NCBI RefSeq assembly: GCF_002930105.1
Contig: NZ_PJRN01000002.1
Location: 300,340 to 364,339, forward strand
Length of the DNA stretch: 64,000 bases
Source of the DNA: Billgrantia saliphila
GTDB lineage: Bacteria > Pseudomonadota > Gammaproteobacteria > Pseudomonadales > Halomonadaceae
Direction: 5' to 3'
This document shows positions 7,585-17,533 of this stretch, piece after piece (position 1 is the first letter of the stretch; every line of letters begins with the position of its first letter). The notes beneath the pieces were generated by a model, which did no database searches, was not told the DNA's origin, and saw only the letters and a program-made list of their open reading frames with translations. A program made the position numbers and the translations under genes.

Positions 7585-9234
7585 TTAGGCGGGTTCGACT
7601 ATCGTCCTGACCAGCGCAGGCAGCGACCCACCAGCGTTCCGTTCCGCCTTGTGGGAAGGCAGGTATGCCTCATGCTGATGAGACTCATTGATACGGAACC
7701 ACATAACTTCCTGAACAAGCTTCTCAGCCTGTATCCGAAGCGTTGCGGCCGCCCCCGCGGCCTCCTCCACCAGTGCCGCATTCTGCTGGGTCACGTGGTC
7801 CATCTGTCCTACCGCCGTATTGACCTGCTCGATACCGATGCTCTGCTCGCGCGAAGCCGACGATATCTCTTCCATCAGATCCGTCATGCGTGCGACCGCC
7901 TCCACCACCTCACGAATCGTGCCACCAGTGCGCTCGATCAGCCCAGCCCCATCATTCACTTTCTGGTTGGAGGCTTCGATCAAAGTACGAATCTCGCGGG
8001 AGGCATCGGCGCTACGACTGGCCAGGTTGCGTACCTCGCCTGCAACCACGGCGAATCCACGGCCTTGCTCGCCGGCGCGTGCCGCTTCCACCGACGCGTT
8101 GAGGGCGAGAATATTGGTCTGGAAAGCGATCGAGTCGATCACCTCGATGATGTCCTTCACGCGACTGGAGCTTTCGGCGATTCCCCGCATCGTGGTCACC
8201 ACATCCGCCATCATGTCGCCTCCCTGGCGTGCCGTGCCACTCGCATCCAAGGCAAGTTTATTGGCCAGCTGCGCATTCTCTGCGTTTTGACGTACCGTCT
8301 GGGTGAGCTCCTCCATGCTGGAGGCCGTTTCCTCGATCGAGGCGGCCTGCTGCTCGGTACGCGCCGACAGGTCGTGGTTGCCGGTGGCGATCTGATCGAC
8401 GCCGGTATTGATGCTGTCGGTACCGCGGTGGATATTTTCCAGCGATGAGGCCAAACGCTTGCGCATGCCTTCGATCCTGGCGAGCAGACTGCTCTCATCC
8501 CCGTCCTTGAGAGCCAAGGATTGGGTCAGATCGCCCCCGGCAATACGCTGCACGACTTCCTGAGCATGACGTGGATCACCCCCCAGGCTTTTGAGCACGT
8601 CCTTGATGATCCAGCCCATCGCCACGGTGAGAATACTGCCGATCAGCAGCAGTAACAGGCCCAGTTCGATCAGGCTATCCCAGAAGGCTGCGTTGATGTC
8701 ATCCATGTAAACGCCAGCGGCCAGATTCCACTCCCAGCCCGGAACCCGCTGCACATAGCTGAGCTTGGGAACCTGGCCGCCCCCGGCCTGCCCACGCTCG
8801 GACATGTAGTTCACGAACCCGCCTTCGCGTGGGTTGCTGTCGGCCGTCGCTTTCAGTTCCTGATAAAGGTAGAGCCCATTTTTGTCCCGGAAATCCGCCA
8901 TGCTATCGCCCAGTTCCCGCCGCGGATGCGCGACGATTCCGATGTCGCTGTCGAAGGCGAAGATATACCCATCCTCGCCAAAACTCAGACTATCCAGGCT
9001 ATCGATCGCGCGGGACTGAGCCTCCTCGACGCTCAATTCGCCACGCTCGGCGCGCTCGGCAAAATGCACGACGAGATCGCGGGCACTACCAACGAAATAT
9101 TCAAGGCTGGTAATCCGCTCCTGTAGCAGGCCTGCACGCTTGTCATACGCCGTCCAGCCAACCAATAACAGCATGCCAATCCACATGAGAGCCAAGGTGG
9201 CCCATAATTTTCTGCTCGTTGTCCAATGACGCAT
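7585..9234 (-). CDS. Methyl-accepting chemotaxis protein with single Cache domain
   Basis: This 549-residue chemoreceptor has TM1 at residues 10-30 and a periplasmic sCache-type sensor at about 35-180 (SFGEDGYIFAFDSDIGIVAHP is characteristic of single Cache sensors). TM2 is at about 188-210, followed by a HAMP region and a signalling coiled coil. The hairpin tip IEVIDSIAFQTNILALNASV lies within the conserved kinase-control segment. There is no NWETF-type CheR-docking tail. ATG 9234 is preferred over an in-frame GTG one codon upstream because AGGAGA lies at proper spacing. The ligand is unknown; single Cache receptors often bind small organic acids. Confidence 0.93.
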   Translation of the reverse strand: MRHWTTSRKLWATLALMWIGMLLLVGWTAYDKRAGLLQERITSLEYFVGSARDLVVHFAERAERGELSVEEAQSRAIDSLDSLSFGEDGYIFAFDSDIGIVAHPRRELGDSMADFRDKNGLYLYQELKATADSNPREGGFVNYMSERGQAGGGQVPKLSYVQRVPGWEWNLAAGVYMDDINAAFWDSLIELGLLLLLIGSILTVAMGWIIKDVLKSLGGDPRHAQEVVQRIAGGDLTQSLALKDGDESSLLARIEGMRKRLASSLENIHRGTDSINTGVDQIATGNHDLSARTEQQAASIEETASSMEELTQTVRQNAENAQLANKLALDASGTARQGGDMMADVVTTMRGIAESSSRVKDIIEVIDSIAFQTNILALNASVEAARAGEQGRGFAVVAGEVRNLASRSADASREIRTLIEASNQKVNDGAGLIERTGGTIREVVEAVARMTDLMEEISSASREQSIGIEQVNTAVGQMDHVTQQNAALVEEAAGAAATLRIQAEKLVQEVMWFRINESHQHEAYLPSHKAERNAGGSLPALVRTIVEPA

Positions 9235-9350
9235 CACGTCTCCTAATTGGTAATGGGCTGTAAAACGCGATCCCTTTTTGCTCTTGTTGGCGCACTGGAA
9301 CTCCTTATCGGCCCTATTGGATTCGACTTAAGTAGAACTTTTCGTGACGC

Positions 9351-9683
9351 AGTACTGCACTTGCCTCCCGCCTGCCGCAGGATGCCTCGGGCCCTGCCCG
9401 GGGAGACTGCCTCACCCGCGGCATACGTCCCGAGCATCTGCGTCTGACCGAAGCGCGGAGCGGCGAGGGCTTCGAGATCGTTAACGTCGAGTACCTGGGC
9501 AACGAGGTCTACGTCTACCTCGAACCCAAGGAGGGCGACACCCTGCTGATCCAGCGCAGCGAGGCGCCCACGCGCTGGTCGATCGGCCAGCGCGTGGCCC
9601 TCGTTCCCGACCCGGAGCACATCCACCTGTTCGACGAAAGCGATCGGGCCTTGGGGCTCAAGGCCACGCGGGCCGCGGCCTGA
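9351..9683 (+). pseudogene. C-terminal remnant of a CUT1-type sugar ABC-transporter ATPase
   Basis: An open frame without a start codon encodes about 110 residues ending at 9683. It contains GIRPEHLRL, VEYLGNEVYVYLEP and DPEHIHLFDES, the TOBE-domain signature of MalK/UgpC-type ATPases. Walker A, signature and Walker B regions are absent; stops at 9333 and 9345 close the frame upstream and unrelated intergenic sequence precedes it. The gene was probably truncated by a deletion that removed the rest of a sugar transporter. The adjacent LacI regulator may be what is left of its control system. Confidence 0.85.
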
Positions 9684-9772
9684 CGGGACATCGAGCATTT
9701 CCGTGCACGGGACTGTCCCGGCTCCGGCCGGGGCGGTATCCTTGGAGGCGCACTCATTGGCAGGTAAATCAC

Positions 9773-10828
9773 GTGTCGCCACCGGCCCGCCGTATGACAC
9801 TCAAGGATCTGGCACGCGAGCTCGGGGTCTCCACCGCCACCATTTCCAACGCCTTCAATCGGCCCGACCAGCTCTCGCCCAAGCTGCGCGAACGCATCCT
9901 CGCCGAAGCCAGGCGAATGGGCTATCGCGGTCCGGACGCCAAGGCACGCAGCCTGCGTACCGGGCGCTCGCGCATCATCTCGGTGATCCTCGCCGAAAGC
10001 TTGACCTACAGCCTCAACGACGCCGTCTCCAGCGAATTCCTTTCGGGCGTGGCCGAGGTGCTCGATACCCAGGACCATACGCTGCTGCTGCTTTCGGCCC
10101 GCCAGGCCAGGAGCCATCTGATCGGCTCCGCCAGCATGGCCGACGGCTTCATCGTCTACGGCCTGATGCCGACCTCGGATGTGTTCGACTCGCTGCCGGT
10201 GAATGCCGCGCTGGTCGCAGTCGACTTCAACGTGGCGGGCCATCCTTCGGTACACGTCGACAACGAGCCGGCCAGCTTCGCCATCGCCGACCGGGCGCTC
10301 AGGGCGAAACCGCGCCGGCGACCGGCCATCCTCAACCTGCGTCTCACCGTCGAGACTTGCAACGGACGCGTTACTCCCGAGCACACCTTGCTGCCGGCCG
10401 ACCGCACCATCACCCGCGCGCGCCTGGCCGGCTTCCATCGCGCCCTGGCCCAGCATGGGTTTTCTCCTGAGCGCGTCCCCATGTGGAACGTGGAGGAGAA
10501 CACCTTCGAGGTGTGCGCCCCGGTGATCTCGGCGGTCCTCGACCTGCCCGACGACGAGCGCCCCGACCTGCTGCTGTGCATGTCGGACCGCATCGCCCTG
10601 ACCGCGCTTACGCTGGCCGAACAGCGCGGGCTGCGCATCCCCGAGGATCTGTGCCTGACGGGGTTCGATGGCATCGCCGAGGGGCAGTACCGGGCGCCTC
10701 GGCTGACCACGGTGCGCCAGGAGAGCGGCGACAAGGGGCGCCTCGCCGCGCGCATGATCCTCGGCCTGGAGCCCCCCCACTCGCGGCTGCTCGATACCGA
10801 ATTGATCCATGGCGATACCTGCTCCTGA
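9773..10828 (+). CDS. LacI-family transcriptional regulator (orphan)
   Basis: This 351-residue LacI regulator has an N-terminal helix-turn-helix (MTLKDLARELGVSTATISNAFN, residues 8-29), hinge helix and periplasmic-binding-like effector domain ending in CLTGFDGIAEGQYRAPRLTTV. A GTG at 9773 gives the listed length; ATG 9794 is an alternative that starts right at the conserved MTLKDL. It follows the decayed ABC-ATPase fragment by 89 bp, so its original target operon seems lost. A stretch rich in basic residues (RALRAKPRRRPAIL) sits in the effector domain. Confidence 0.88.
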   Translation: MSPPARRMTLKDLARELGVSTATISNAFNRPDQLSPKLRERILAEARRMGYRGPDAKARSLRTGRSRIISVILAESLTYSLNDAVSSEFLSGVAEVLDTQDHTLLLLSARQARSHLIGSASMADGFIVYGLMPTSDVFDSLPVNAALVAVDFNVAGHPSVHVDNEPASFAIADRALRAKPRRRPAILNLRLTVETCNGRVTPEHTLLPADRTITRARLAGFHRALAQHGFSPERVPMWNVEENTFEVCAPVISAVLDLPDDERPDLLLCMSDRIALTALTLAEQRGLRIPEDLCLTGFDGIAEGQYRAPRLTTVRQESGDKGRLAARMILGLEPPHSRLLDTELIHGDTCS

Positions 10829-10931
10829 TCCCGCCGACACGTCGCTTGCACACTGCTTGCACGCTTCCTGACCATTGAATGCATCGCGCTGAGGGAAACT
10901 GGCAGGGCCATCCTGCCGTCACGAGTCGCCC

Positions 10932-12188
10932 ATGCCCGCCTCCACCCCGCTAACGTTGCCCTCCTCCCCGCGCCGCGCCCGGCGCCAGCGGGGTCGTATC
11001 GGCTTCGGCACCCTGCTCGCCCTGCTGTTGATGGCTGGAGCGGCCGCCGTCGCCTGGTGGCTGCTCGCACAGCCGCCCCGCATCGAGCGTCGTGCGCCCG
11101 CCGAGCTCTCTCCGCCACTGGTGGTCGACGTGGTCGAGGCCCAGCGCCAGGCGGCCGCTCCGGAACTGCACGGCTTCGGCCGGGTCGTCGCCGAGCGTGA
11201 AGCCAACCTGGCCAGCCGTGTGGCCGGCGAGCTGATCGCCTTCACCCCCGAGGCCATGCCCGGCCGCGTGGTGGCAGCCGGCACGCCATTGGCTCGACTG
11301 GACGACAGCGACCTGCGCCTGAACCTGCGCGAAGCCGAGGCGGCACTGGCACAGGCCGAGGCGGCGCTGGCCATGGAGCGCGGCGAGCAGCAGCGGGCCG
11401 AGACCGAGTACCGCAGCTTCGGCCGCGAGCTGCCCGCCGAGCGGCGCTCCTTGGTGCTGCGCGAGCCGCAGCTGCGCAACGCCGAGGCCGAGGTGGCACG
11501 CATCCGCGCCGCGCGGGACCGTGCCCGGCTGGAGCTCGAGCGCGCCACGCTCGTCGCGCCGTGGCGCGGCATGGTCCAGGCCCGCCTGCTGGGGGCCGGA
11601 AGCGCGGTCGCAGGCGGCACCGAGATTTTGCATCTGGTGGATGTGTCGCGCTTCTGGATACGCGTATCACTATCCGGCGAGACATTGGCCTGGCTCGACG
11701 CCGCCGAGGAAGGTCGCGCCGGCAGCGCCGTGACCCTGACCACCCGCACCTGGCCCGACGGTCAGACGCGCAGCGGCGAGGTGATCGCCAAGCTGCCGGT
11801 ACTGGAGGAGGAAGGCCTGCAGGCCCAGTTGCTGGTGGCGGTCGAGGATCCCCTCGGCCTGGAGAACGACCTGCCCGCCCTGCGCCTGGGCGATGTGGTG
11901 CGTCTGACGTTCGCCGCGCGGCCCCGCGAGGGGCTGTTCGTCCTGCCCGCCGCCGCGCTGCGCCCAGGCGACGAACTCTGGCTGCTCGACGACGAGGAGC
12001 GTCTGCGCCGACGCCCGGTCGAGGTCGTGCACCAGGGCGAGACACGTGTGCTGCTCGGCGCCGGACTCGAGGAGGGCGAGCGAGTGGTGACCTCGCCGTT
12101 GGGCCAGTCGCGCGAGGGCATGCGCCTGCGTCCGCGCATCGCCGATAGCGAGCGACCGGCCGGCGAACGCCAGGAGGCCCGCTCATGA
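10932..12188 (+). CDS. RND efflux periplasmic adaptor (membrane fusion protein)
   Basis: This 418-residue HlyD/AcrA-type adaptor has a basic N-terminal cytoplasmic tail and a single TM anchor at about residues 30-50 (GTLLALLLMAGAAAVAWWLL). The lipoyl half-motifs flank an Ala/Glu-rich coiled-coil hairpin (about 130-195), followed by beta-barrel and membrane-proximal domains. It would link the RND pump to an outer-membrane channel that is not in this window. The stop overlaps the pump start by four bases (ATGA), indicating translational coupling. Confidence 0.9.
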   Translation: MPASTPLTLPSSPRRARRQRGRIGFGTLLALLLMAGAAAVAWWLLAQPPRIERRAPAELSPPLVVDVVEAQRQAAAPELHGFGRVVAEREANLASRVAGELIAFTPEAMPGRVVAAGTPLARLDDSDLRLNLREAEAALAQAEAALAMERGEQQRAETEYRSFGRELPAERRSLVLREPQLRNAEAEVARIRAARDRARLELERATLVAPWRGMVQARLLGAGSAVAGGTEILHLVDVSRFWIRVSLSGETLAWLDAAEEGRAGSAVTLTTRTWPDGQTRSGEVIAKLPVLEEEGLQAQLLVAVEDPLGLENDLPALRLGDVVRLTFAARPREGLFVLPAAALRPGDELWLLDDEERLRRRPVEVVHQGETRVLLGAGLEEGERVVTSPLGQSREGMRLRPRIADSERPAGERQEARS

Positions 12189-15100
12189 CGCGCCGCGGCC
12201 CCATCGCCTGGATGGTGCATCACGGTGTCGCGCCCAATCTGCTCATGCTGCTGCTGATCGTCGGCGGACTGATGGCTTCCACCGCGATCAAGAAGGAGGT
12301 CTTTCCCGACTTCGAACTGGAGATTGTCCATGTTGCGATCGGCTACCCCGGCGCCACCCCCGAGGAGGTGGAGCGCAGCCTGCTGCTGCCCATGGAGGCG
12401 GCGTTGGCCGACGTCGACGGCATCGATGAGCTCACCGCCACCGCCAACGAGGGCGCCGGGCGCGTCTCGGTGACCTTGATCGACGGCGTCGACGTGATGC
12501 GCGCCTATCAGGAGATCCAGCAGTCCATCAACGCGATCACGCAACTGCCCGCCGCCGCCGATCCACCGCGCTTCAGCCTCGCCGGCCGCGCGCGCAGCGT
12601 CATGAGCCTGCAGCTTCACGGCTGGGTCGACGAGCGCCTGCTGCACGACATCGCCGAGGAACTGCGTGCCGAACTTCAGGCCTCTCCAGGGATCTCCCAG
12701 GTGGAGCTGGCCGGCAATCGCGAACGGGAAATCCAGGTGCTGCTCGATGAGGAGGCCATGTACCGCCACGGGCTCGATCATCGCGGGCTGGCCGGGCGCA
12801 TCGCCGACGAGGCGCTCGACCTGGCCGGAGGCCGCCTGGCCACCGGCGAGGGCGAATGGTTGATCCGCTACCAGGGCCGTCGCGACGAGGCCCGCGAGTT
12901 CGCCGACCTGCCGCTGGTCGGCACCGCCGACGGCGGACAGCTGCGCCTGGGCGACATCGCTCGGGTAGTGGACGGCTTCGCCGAGACCGACAGCGAGGTG
13001 CTCTACAACGGCGCCCCCGGACTCAGCCTGGAGGTCTACCAAACCGGCAACCAGACGCCGATCGGAATCTCGGATGCCGTCCACGCCCAGCTCGAGCGGC
13101 TGCGGGCGCAACTGCCCGAGGGTGTCGCCCTGGACGTGTCGCAGGACAGCTCTGAAATCTACCGTGACCGTCTCGACCTGCTGCTCAAGAATGCCTGGCT
13201 GGGCCTGGCACTGGTGCTGGTGCTGATGGCGCTTTTCCTCGAGGCGCGCCTGGCCTTCTGGGTCACGCTGGGCATCCCCACCGCCTTCCTCGGCGCCTTG
13301 CTGTTCCTGCCCTGGCTCGGTGTCTCCCTCAATATGATGTCGATGTTCGCCTTCATCGTCGCTCTCGGCATCGTCGTCGACGATGCCATCATGGTCGGCG
13401 AGAACATCCACAGCTACCGCGAGCAGGGGCATTCGCTGCGCGAGGCCGCGGTGCGTGGCGCCCGCGAGATGGCGGCACCCATCTCCTTCGCCATTCTCTC
13501 CAACGTGGTGGCCTTCCTGCCGCTGCTGTTCCTGCCGGGCTTTCTCGGCATGATCTTCGCGGTCATCCCGCTGGTGGTGGTTACGGTATTTCTAGTGTCG
13601 TGGCTGGAGGCGCTGTTCATCCTGCCGGCGCATTTGGCCCACCGCGCCGGCGGCCGCGAAGCCTCGCCCTGGCTCGGGCCGCTGGACCGTCTGCGGCGGG
13701 CGCTGCAGGGCGGGCTCACCCACTTCACCCAGCAGCGCTTCGCCCCCTTTCTCGAACGCACCCTCGACCAGCGCCTGCTCACCGTCAGCCTGGCCGTCGC
13801 CGTGCTCGTCGTGGCCATTGCCTGGGGCATGAGCGGACGCCTCGGCTTCTCGCTGATGCCGCGGGTGGAATCCGACCGGGTCCAGGCCAGCGTGACCCTG
13901 CCGGTGGGCAGCCCCAGCGCCGAGGATCGCCGCATTCGCGACCGACTGCTGGCAAGTGCCCAGGCCCTGGCCGCGCGCAACGACGGTCCACGCTTCACGG
14001 CGACCCGCGCCCAGATCGATGGCGACCGCCTCAGCGTGCGCCTGACCCTCGCCCGCGAGAGCCTAGATGCCTGGCCGCCTTCGCGGGTGGCGCGCGCCTG
14101 GCGCGAGCAAGCCGGCGATATCGTCGGCGTCCAGGCGGTACGCTTCGAGTCGGACGTGGGCGGGCCCGGCGCCGGCGCCGGGCTCACCCTGCGCCTGTCG
14201 CACCCCGACAGCCGGGCACTGGAAACCGCTGCCGTGCGGCTGGCCGACGAACTGGCCGGGTTCGACGGGCTCACCGACATCGACAGCGGCCTGGGCGACG
14301 GCAAGCCGCAACTCGAGCTGCGCCTGTCGCCGGAGGGGCGCACGCTAGGCCTGACCGGCGCCGACCTCGCCGCTCAGTTACGCGGCCCGCTGCAGGGCGC
14401 TACCGCCCTCGAACAGTTCGTCGGGCGCCACGAGATCAGCGTGGTGGTGCGCCTGCCGAGCGATGAGCGGGACAGCCTGGGCCAACTGCGACAGCTGCCG
14501 ATCCGCACCCCCGGCGGCCTGGAGGTTCCGCTGCAACGGGTCGCCGAGATCCATCTGGGCCGCGCCGCGACCACCCTTGAGCGGATCAACGGAAGGCGAC
14601 AGATCAGCGTCACCGCCGACACCGACAGTGATGCCCAGATCAATCAGGTCGTGGCGACCCTGCAGGCGGACCTGTTCCCTGCTCTGCGGGCCGCCTGGCC
14701 GGGGCTGGAGCTGACCCTGGGCGGACGCCAGCAGGAGACTTCCGACAGCATCTCGGCCCTGACCCGGGCCACCTGGCTGACCCTGATTGCGCTCTACGCG
14801 CTGCTGGCGATTCCCTTCCGCAGCTATCTACAGCCGCTGCTGGTGATGGCGGCGATTCCGTTCGGCATCATCGGCGCCATGGCCGGCCATGCGATCATGG
14901 GCTACGGCCTGTCGGTGATCAGTCTGATGGGCATGCTGGCCCTCTCGGGCGTGGTGATCAACGATGCCTTGGTGCTGATCGACTACGCCAACCGACGTCG
15001 CCGCGAAGGGCTTGGGGCACGCGAGGCGATTGTCGCCGCAGCGACGCGCCGTCTGCGGCCGATCATGATGACCACCCTGACCACCTTCCTCGGACTCGCC

Positions 15101-15295
15101 CCGATGATCTTCGAGACCTCCCGCCAGGCGCGTTTCATGATTCCGCTGGCCATTTCGCTGGGCTTCGGCCTGCTGTTCGCCACCCTGATCCTGCTGGTCT
15201 TGGTACCCTGCCTCTATCTGATGCTGGAGGGCCTGCGCGAGCGCTTGCGGCCCGCGCAACCGGCATCCTTCTCTTCCCGGGAGCCGATTCGATGA
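12185..15295 (+). CDS. RND-family efflux permease
   Basis: This 1036-residue inner-membrane pump is of the AcrB/MMPL-like hydrophobe-amphiphile efflux class. TM1 is at residues 18-36, large periplasmic loops lie at about 40-335 and 550-860, and TM2-6 and TM8-12 follow each loop. The proton-relay aspartates appear in VALGIVVDDAIMVGENI (TM4). The conserved YPGATPEEVE segment follows TM1. It forms a tripartite pump with the preceding adaptor. The BaeSR-like regulators downstream suggest induction by envelope stress. The substrate is unknown. Confidence 0.93.
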   Translation: MTRRGPIAWMVHHGVAPNLLMLLLIVGGLMASTAIKKEVFPDFELEIVHVAIGYPGATPEEVERSLLLPMEAALADVDGIDELTATANEGAGRVSVTLIDGVDVMRAYQEIQQSINAITQLPAAADPPRFSLAGRARSVMSLQLHGWVDERLLHDIAEELRAELQASPGISQVELAGNREREIQVLLDEEAMYRHGLDHRGLAGRIADEALDLAGGRLATGEGEWLIRYQGRRDEAREFADLPLVGTADGGQLRLGDIARVVDGFAETDSEVLYNGAPGLSLEVYQTGNQTPIGISDAVHAQLERLRAQLPEGVALDVSQDSSEIYRDRLDLLLKNAWLGLALVLVLMALFLEARLAFWVTLGIPTAFLGALLFLPWLGVSLNMMSMFAFIVALGIVVDDAIMVGENIHSYREQGHSLREAAVRGAREMAAPISFAILSNVVAFLPLLFLPGFLGMIFAVIPLVVVTVFLVSWLEALFILPAHLAHRAGGREASPWLGPLDRLRRALQGGLTHFTQQRFAPFLERTLDQRLLTVSLAVAVLVVAIAWGMSGRLGFSLMPRVESDRVQASVTLPVGSPSAEDRRIRDRLLASAQALAARNDGPRFTATRAQIDGDRLSVRLTLARESLDAWPPSRVARAWREQAGDIVGVQAVRFESDVGGPGAGAGLTLRLSHPDSRALETAAVRLADELAGFDGLTDIDSGLGDGKPQLELRLSPEGRTLGLTGADLAAQLRGPLQGATALEQFVGRHEISVVVRLPSDERDSLGQLRQLPIRTPGGLEVPLQRVAEIHLGRAATTLERINGRRQISVTADTDSDAQINQVVATLQADLFPALRAAWPGLELTLGGRQQETSDSISALTRATWLTLIALYALLAIPFRSYLQPLLVMAAIPFGIIGAMAGHAIMGYGLSVISLMGMLALSGVVINDALVLIDYANRRRREGLGAREAIVAAATRRLRPIMMTTLTTFLGLAPMIFETSRQARFMIPLAISLGFGLLFATLILLVLVPCLYLMLEGLRERLRPAQPASFSSREPIR

Positions 15296-16713
15296 GGTTA
15301 CGTCTGCACCGTCTGCGCTTCTCGCACCTGGGGCTCAAGCTGTTCGTGATCATTCTGTCGGTCAACGTGGCGATCGCCGGGCTGGTGTTCCTGGCGGTAT
15401 CGCGCAGTCTCGATCGCGGCTTTCTGGAGTACCTCGAGACCACCCAGGCCAACCGCGCCGAGACCCTGGCCGAGGGCCTCGGCCAGGAGTGGGCGCGCCG
15501 CGGCGGCTGGCAGTGGCTGCGCAACTCGCCGCCGGCCTGGGAGCGCCTGGTGCGCCAGCAGCTGTGGCCCGGCGAGCGGCCGCCCCACGGCATCGAGCGT
15601 CGCCTGGGCGATGCGCGCGACTTCGTGCTGCACGACGCCGAAGGACTGCCGGTGATCGGCCTGCCACCCGACGATCACGAGAGGGCCGCCGAGCTGCACT
15701 GGCTGCCCATCGAGCATCAGGGCCAGCGCGTCGGCACCCTGGGCTACCGCCCTCCCGAGCAGTTGATGGCGCGCATGGATCGCATCTTTCTCGCTCGCCA
15801 GCAGCGCAACCTGGGCATCATCGTCGCCTCCTTGGGGCTGGCGTCGCTGCTGCTTGCCGGGGGTCTGGCCTGGTGGCTGGGGCGACGCACGCGCAGCATG
15901 GCACTGGCCACCCGCCGCTTGATCGAGGGCGACTACAGCGCCCGCCTGCCGGAGCGCGGTCGCGACGAACTTTCGCGCCTGGCCCGCGATTTCAACAGCC
16001 TGGCCGCCACGCTGGAGGCCAGCCGCGAGGCTCGCAACCGCTGGGTATCGGACATCGCTCACGAACTGCGCACGCCGCTCGCCGTCCTGCGTGGAGAGAT
16101 CGAGGCCATGCAGGACGGCATTCGGCCGCTCGACGAGGACAACCTGCGCTCGCTGTCTCAGGAGGTGAGCCAGCTCGAGCGGCTGGTGGCCGACCTGCGC
16201 CTGCTGTCGCAGAGCGACGCTGGGGCCCTGGAGATCCAGCTCGCCCCGCTCGATCTGGCCGTGAGCCTTGCCGCCCGCCTCGAGGAGGCGAACGGCTGGC
16301 TCGACGACTGCGGCATGTCGCTCTCCACCTCGATCCAGGGGCCGGCCTGGATCCGTGGCGATGCCCGCCGCCTGCGGCAGCTCTGGACCAACCTGCTCGA
16401 CAACAGCTGCGCCTACACCACCTCTCCGGGACGATTGGACGTCAGCCTGGTCCAGCGGGGAGGTCGCGTGCGAGTGACATGGCAGGACAGCGCGCCGGGC
16501 GTGCCCGAGGCGGCGCTTGGCCGGCTCACCGAGCGGCTCTACCGCGTCGAGGGCTCGCGCAGCCGCGCCAGCGGCGGCAGCGGGCTGGGTCTCTCCATCG
16601 CCAGCGCGCTGGTCAAGTGCCACGGCGGTACCATGCAAGCCTCGCCCTCGCCGTTGGGTGGGTTATGCTGGACGCTCGAATTTCCGGTCCTCGAGGCCGA
16701 TGGACGCGAATGA
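15292..16713 (+). CDS. baeS: BaeS-like sensor histidine kinase
   Basis: This 473-residue kinase has TM1 at residues 20-40, a short periplasmic sensor, TM2 at about 180-205, a HAMP domain (RRLIEGDYSARLPERGRDEL), and a HisKA motif whose phosphoacceptor His is in SDIAHELRTPLAVL. The HATPase domain ends with GGSGLGLSIASAL. In E. coli BaeS senses envelope damage and controls RND pumps and Spy. Its start overlaps the pump stop (ATGA). Domain class is certain; the BaeS name rests on similarity of the HAMP-HisKA region and the RND/Spy-like context. Confidence 0.85.
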   Translation: MRLRLHRLRFSHLGLKLFVIILSVNVAIAGLVFLAVSRSLDRGFLEYLETTQANRAETLAEGLGQEWARRGGWQWLRNSPPAWERLVRQQLWPGERPPHGIERRLGDARDFVLHDAEGLPVIGLPPDDHERAAELHWLPIEHQGQRVGTLGYRPPEQLMARMDRIFLARQQRNLGIIVASLGLASLLLAGGLAWWLGRRTRSMALATRRLIEGDYSARLPERGRDELSRLARDFNSLAATLEASREARNRWVSDIAHELRTPLAVLRGEIEAMQDGIRPLDEDNLRSLSQEVSQLERLVADLRLLSQSDAGALEIQLAPLDLAVSLAARLEEANGWLDDCGMSLSTSIQGPAWIRGDARRLRQLWTNLLDNSCAYTTSPGRLDVSLVQRGGRVRVTWQDSAPGVPEAALGRLTERLYRVEGSRSRASGGSGLGLSIASALVKCHGGTMQASPSPLGGLCWTLEFPVLEADGRE

Positions 16714-16724
16714 GGAAGGCGACC

Positions 16725-17447
16725 ATGCAAGACTCCGATGCCCCGCGCGATGCCCTGCTGATCGTCGAGGACGAACCCAAGATCGCCCGACTGGTGGCCG
16801 ACTACCTGGAAGGCAGCGGCTTCGCCACGCATCACATCGACCACGGCGACCGGGTACTGCCATGGCTGCTGGAGCGCACCGAGGCCGAGACGCTACCGGC
16901 ACTGGTGCTGCTCGACCTGATGCTGCCGGGGACCGACGGCCTGACGCTATGCCGCGAGATTCGCCAGCGCTGGCCGGCCATCGCCATCATCATGCTTACC
17001 GCCCGGGTCGAGGAGGTCGACCGCCTGCTGGGCCTGGAACTCGGGGCCGACGATTATATCTGCAAGCCCTTCAGCCCGCGCGAGGTCGTCGCCCGGGTCA
17101 AGGCCGTGCTGCGCCGCAGCCAAGCACTGCATGACCCCGCCTCGGCCGTCACCGGCAGCCAGCTCACCCTCGACGACGAGGGTTGGCGAGCGCTCGCCGA
17201 CGGCCAGGACCTGGGACTCACGGCGGTGGAATACCAGCTGCTCAAGGTGATGATGCAGGCGCCCGGGCGCATCTTCTCGCGCGACCAGCTGATGGATCGC
17301 ATGTATCGCGACCACCGCATCGTCTCCGAGCGCACCGTCGACAGCCACGTCAAGAAGCTGCGGCGCAAGATCGCCGACGCCTGGCCCGAGCGCGAGATCA
17401 TCCGCTCGGTTTACGGGGTCGGCTACAAGTACCAACCCGAGGAGTGA
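16725..17447 (+). CDS. baeR: BaeR-like OmpR-family response regulator
   Basis: This 240-residue response regulator has an N-terminal receiver domain with acidic pocket (IVEDEP), phosphoacceptor Asp in VLLDLMLPG, conserved Thr in MLTARVEEVDRL, and Lys in YICKPFSPREVV. The C-terminal winged helix (residues 140-238) ends in RTVDSHVKKLRRKI and SVYGVGYKY. ATG 16725 follows an excellent AGGAAGG; an in-frame ATG at 16710 overlaps the kinase stop and is an alternative. It probably controls the upstream pump and the downstream Spy-like gene. Confidence 0.88.
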   Translation: MQDSDAPRDALLIVEDEPKIARLVADYLEGSGFATHHIDHGDRVLPWLLERTEAETLPALVLLDLMLPGTDGLTLCREIRQRWPAIAIIMLTARVEEVDRLLGLELGADDYICKPFSPREVVARVKAVLRRSQALHDPASAVTGSQLTLDDEGWRALADGQDLGLTAVEYQLLKVMMQAPGRIFSRDQLMDRMYRDHRIVSERTVDSHVKKLRRKIADAWPEREIIRSVYGVGYKYQPEE

Positions 17448-17533
17448 CCTTGCTTCTTTCACGTTTGATGCAAGTTGATTGCACAGGAGCGTACGACACT
17501 GCAAGCATCAACCCAACGCCAAGGAGTGATTCC

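Noticed and set aside
9243..9800. Minus-strand open frame across the ABC-ATPase remnant
   Set aside because: The plus strand in the same region encodes the recognisable TOBE-domain fragment; the minus frame has no motif.
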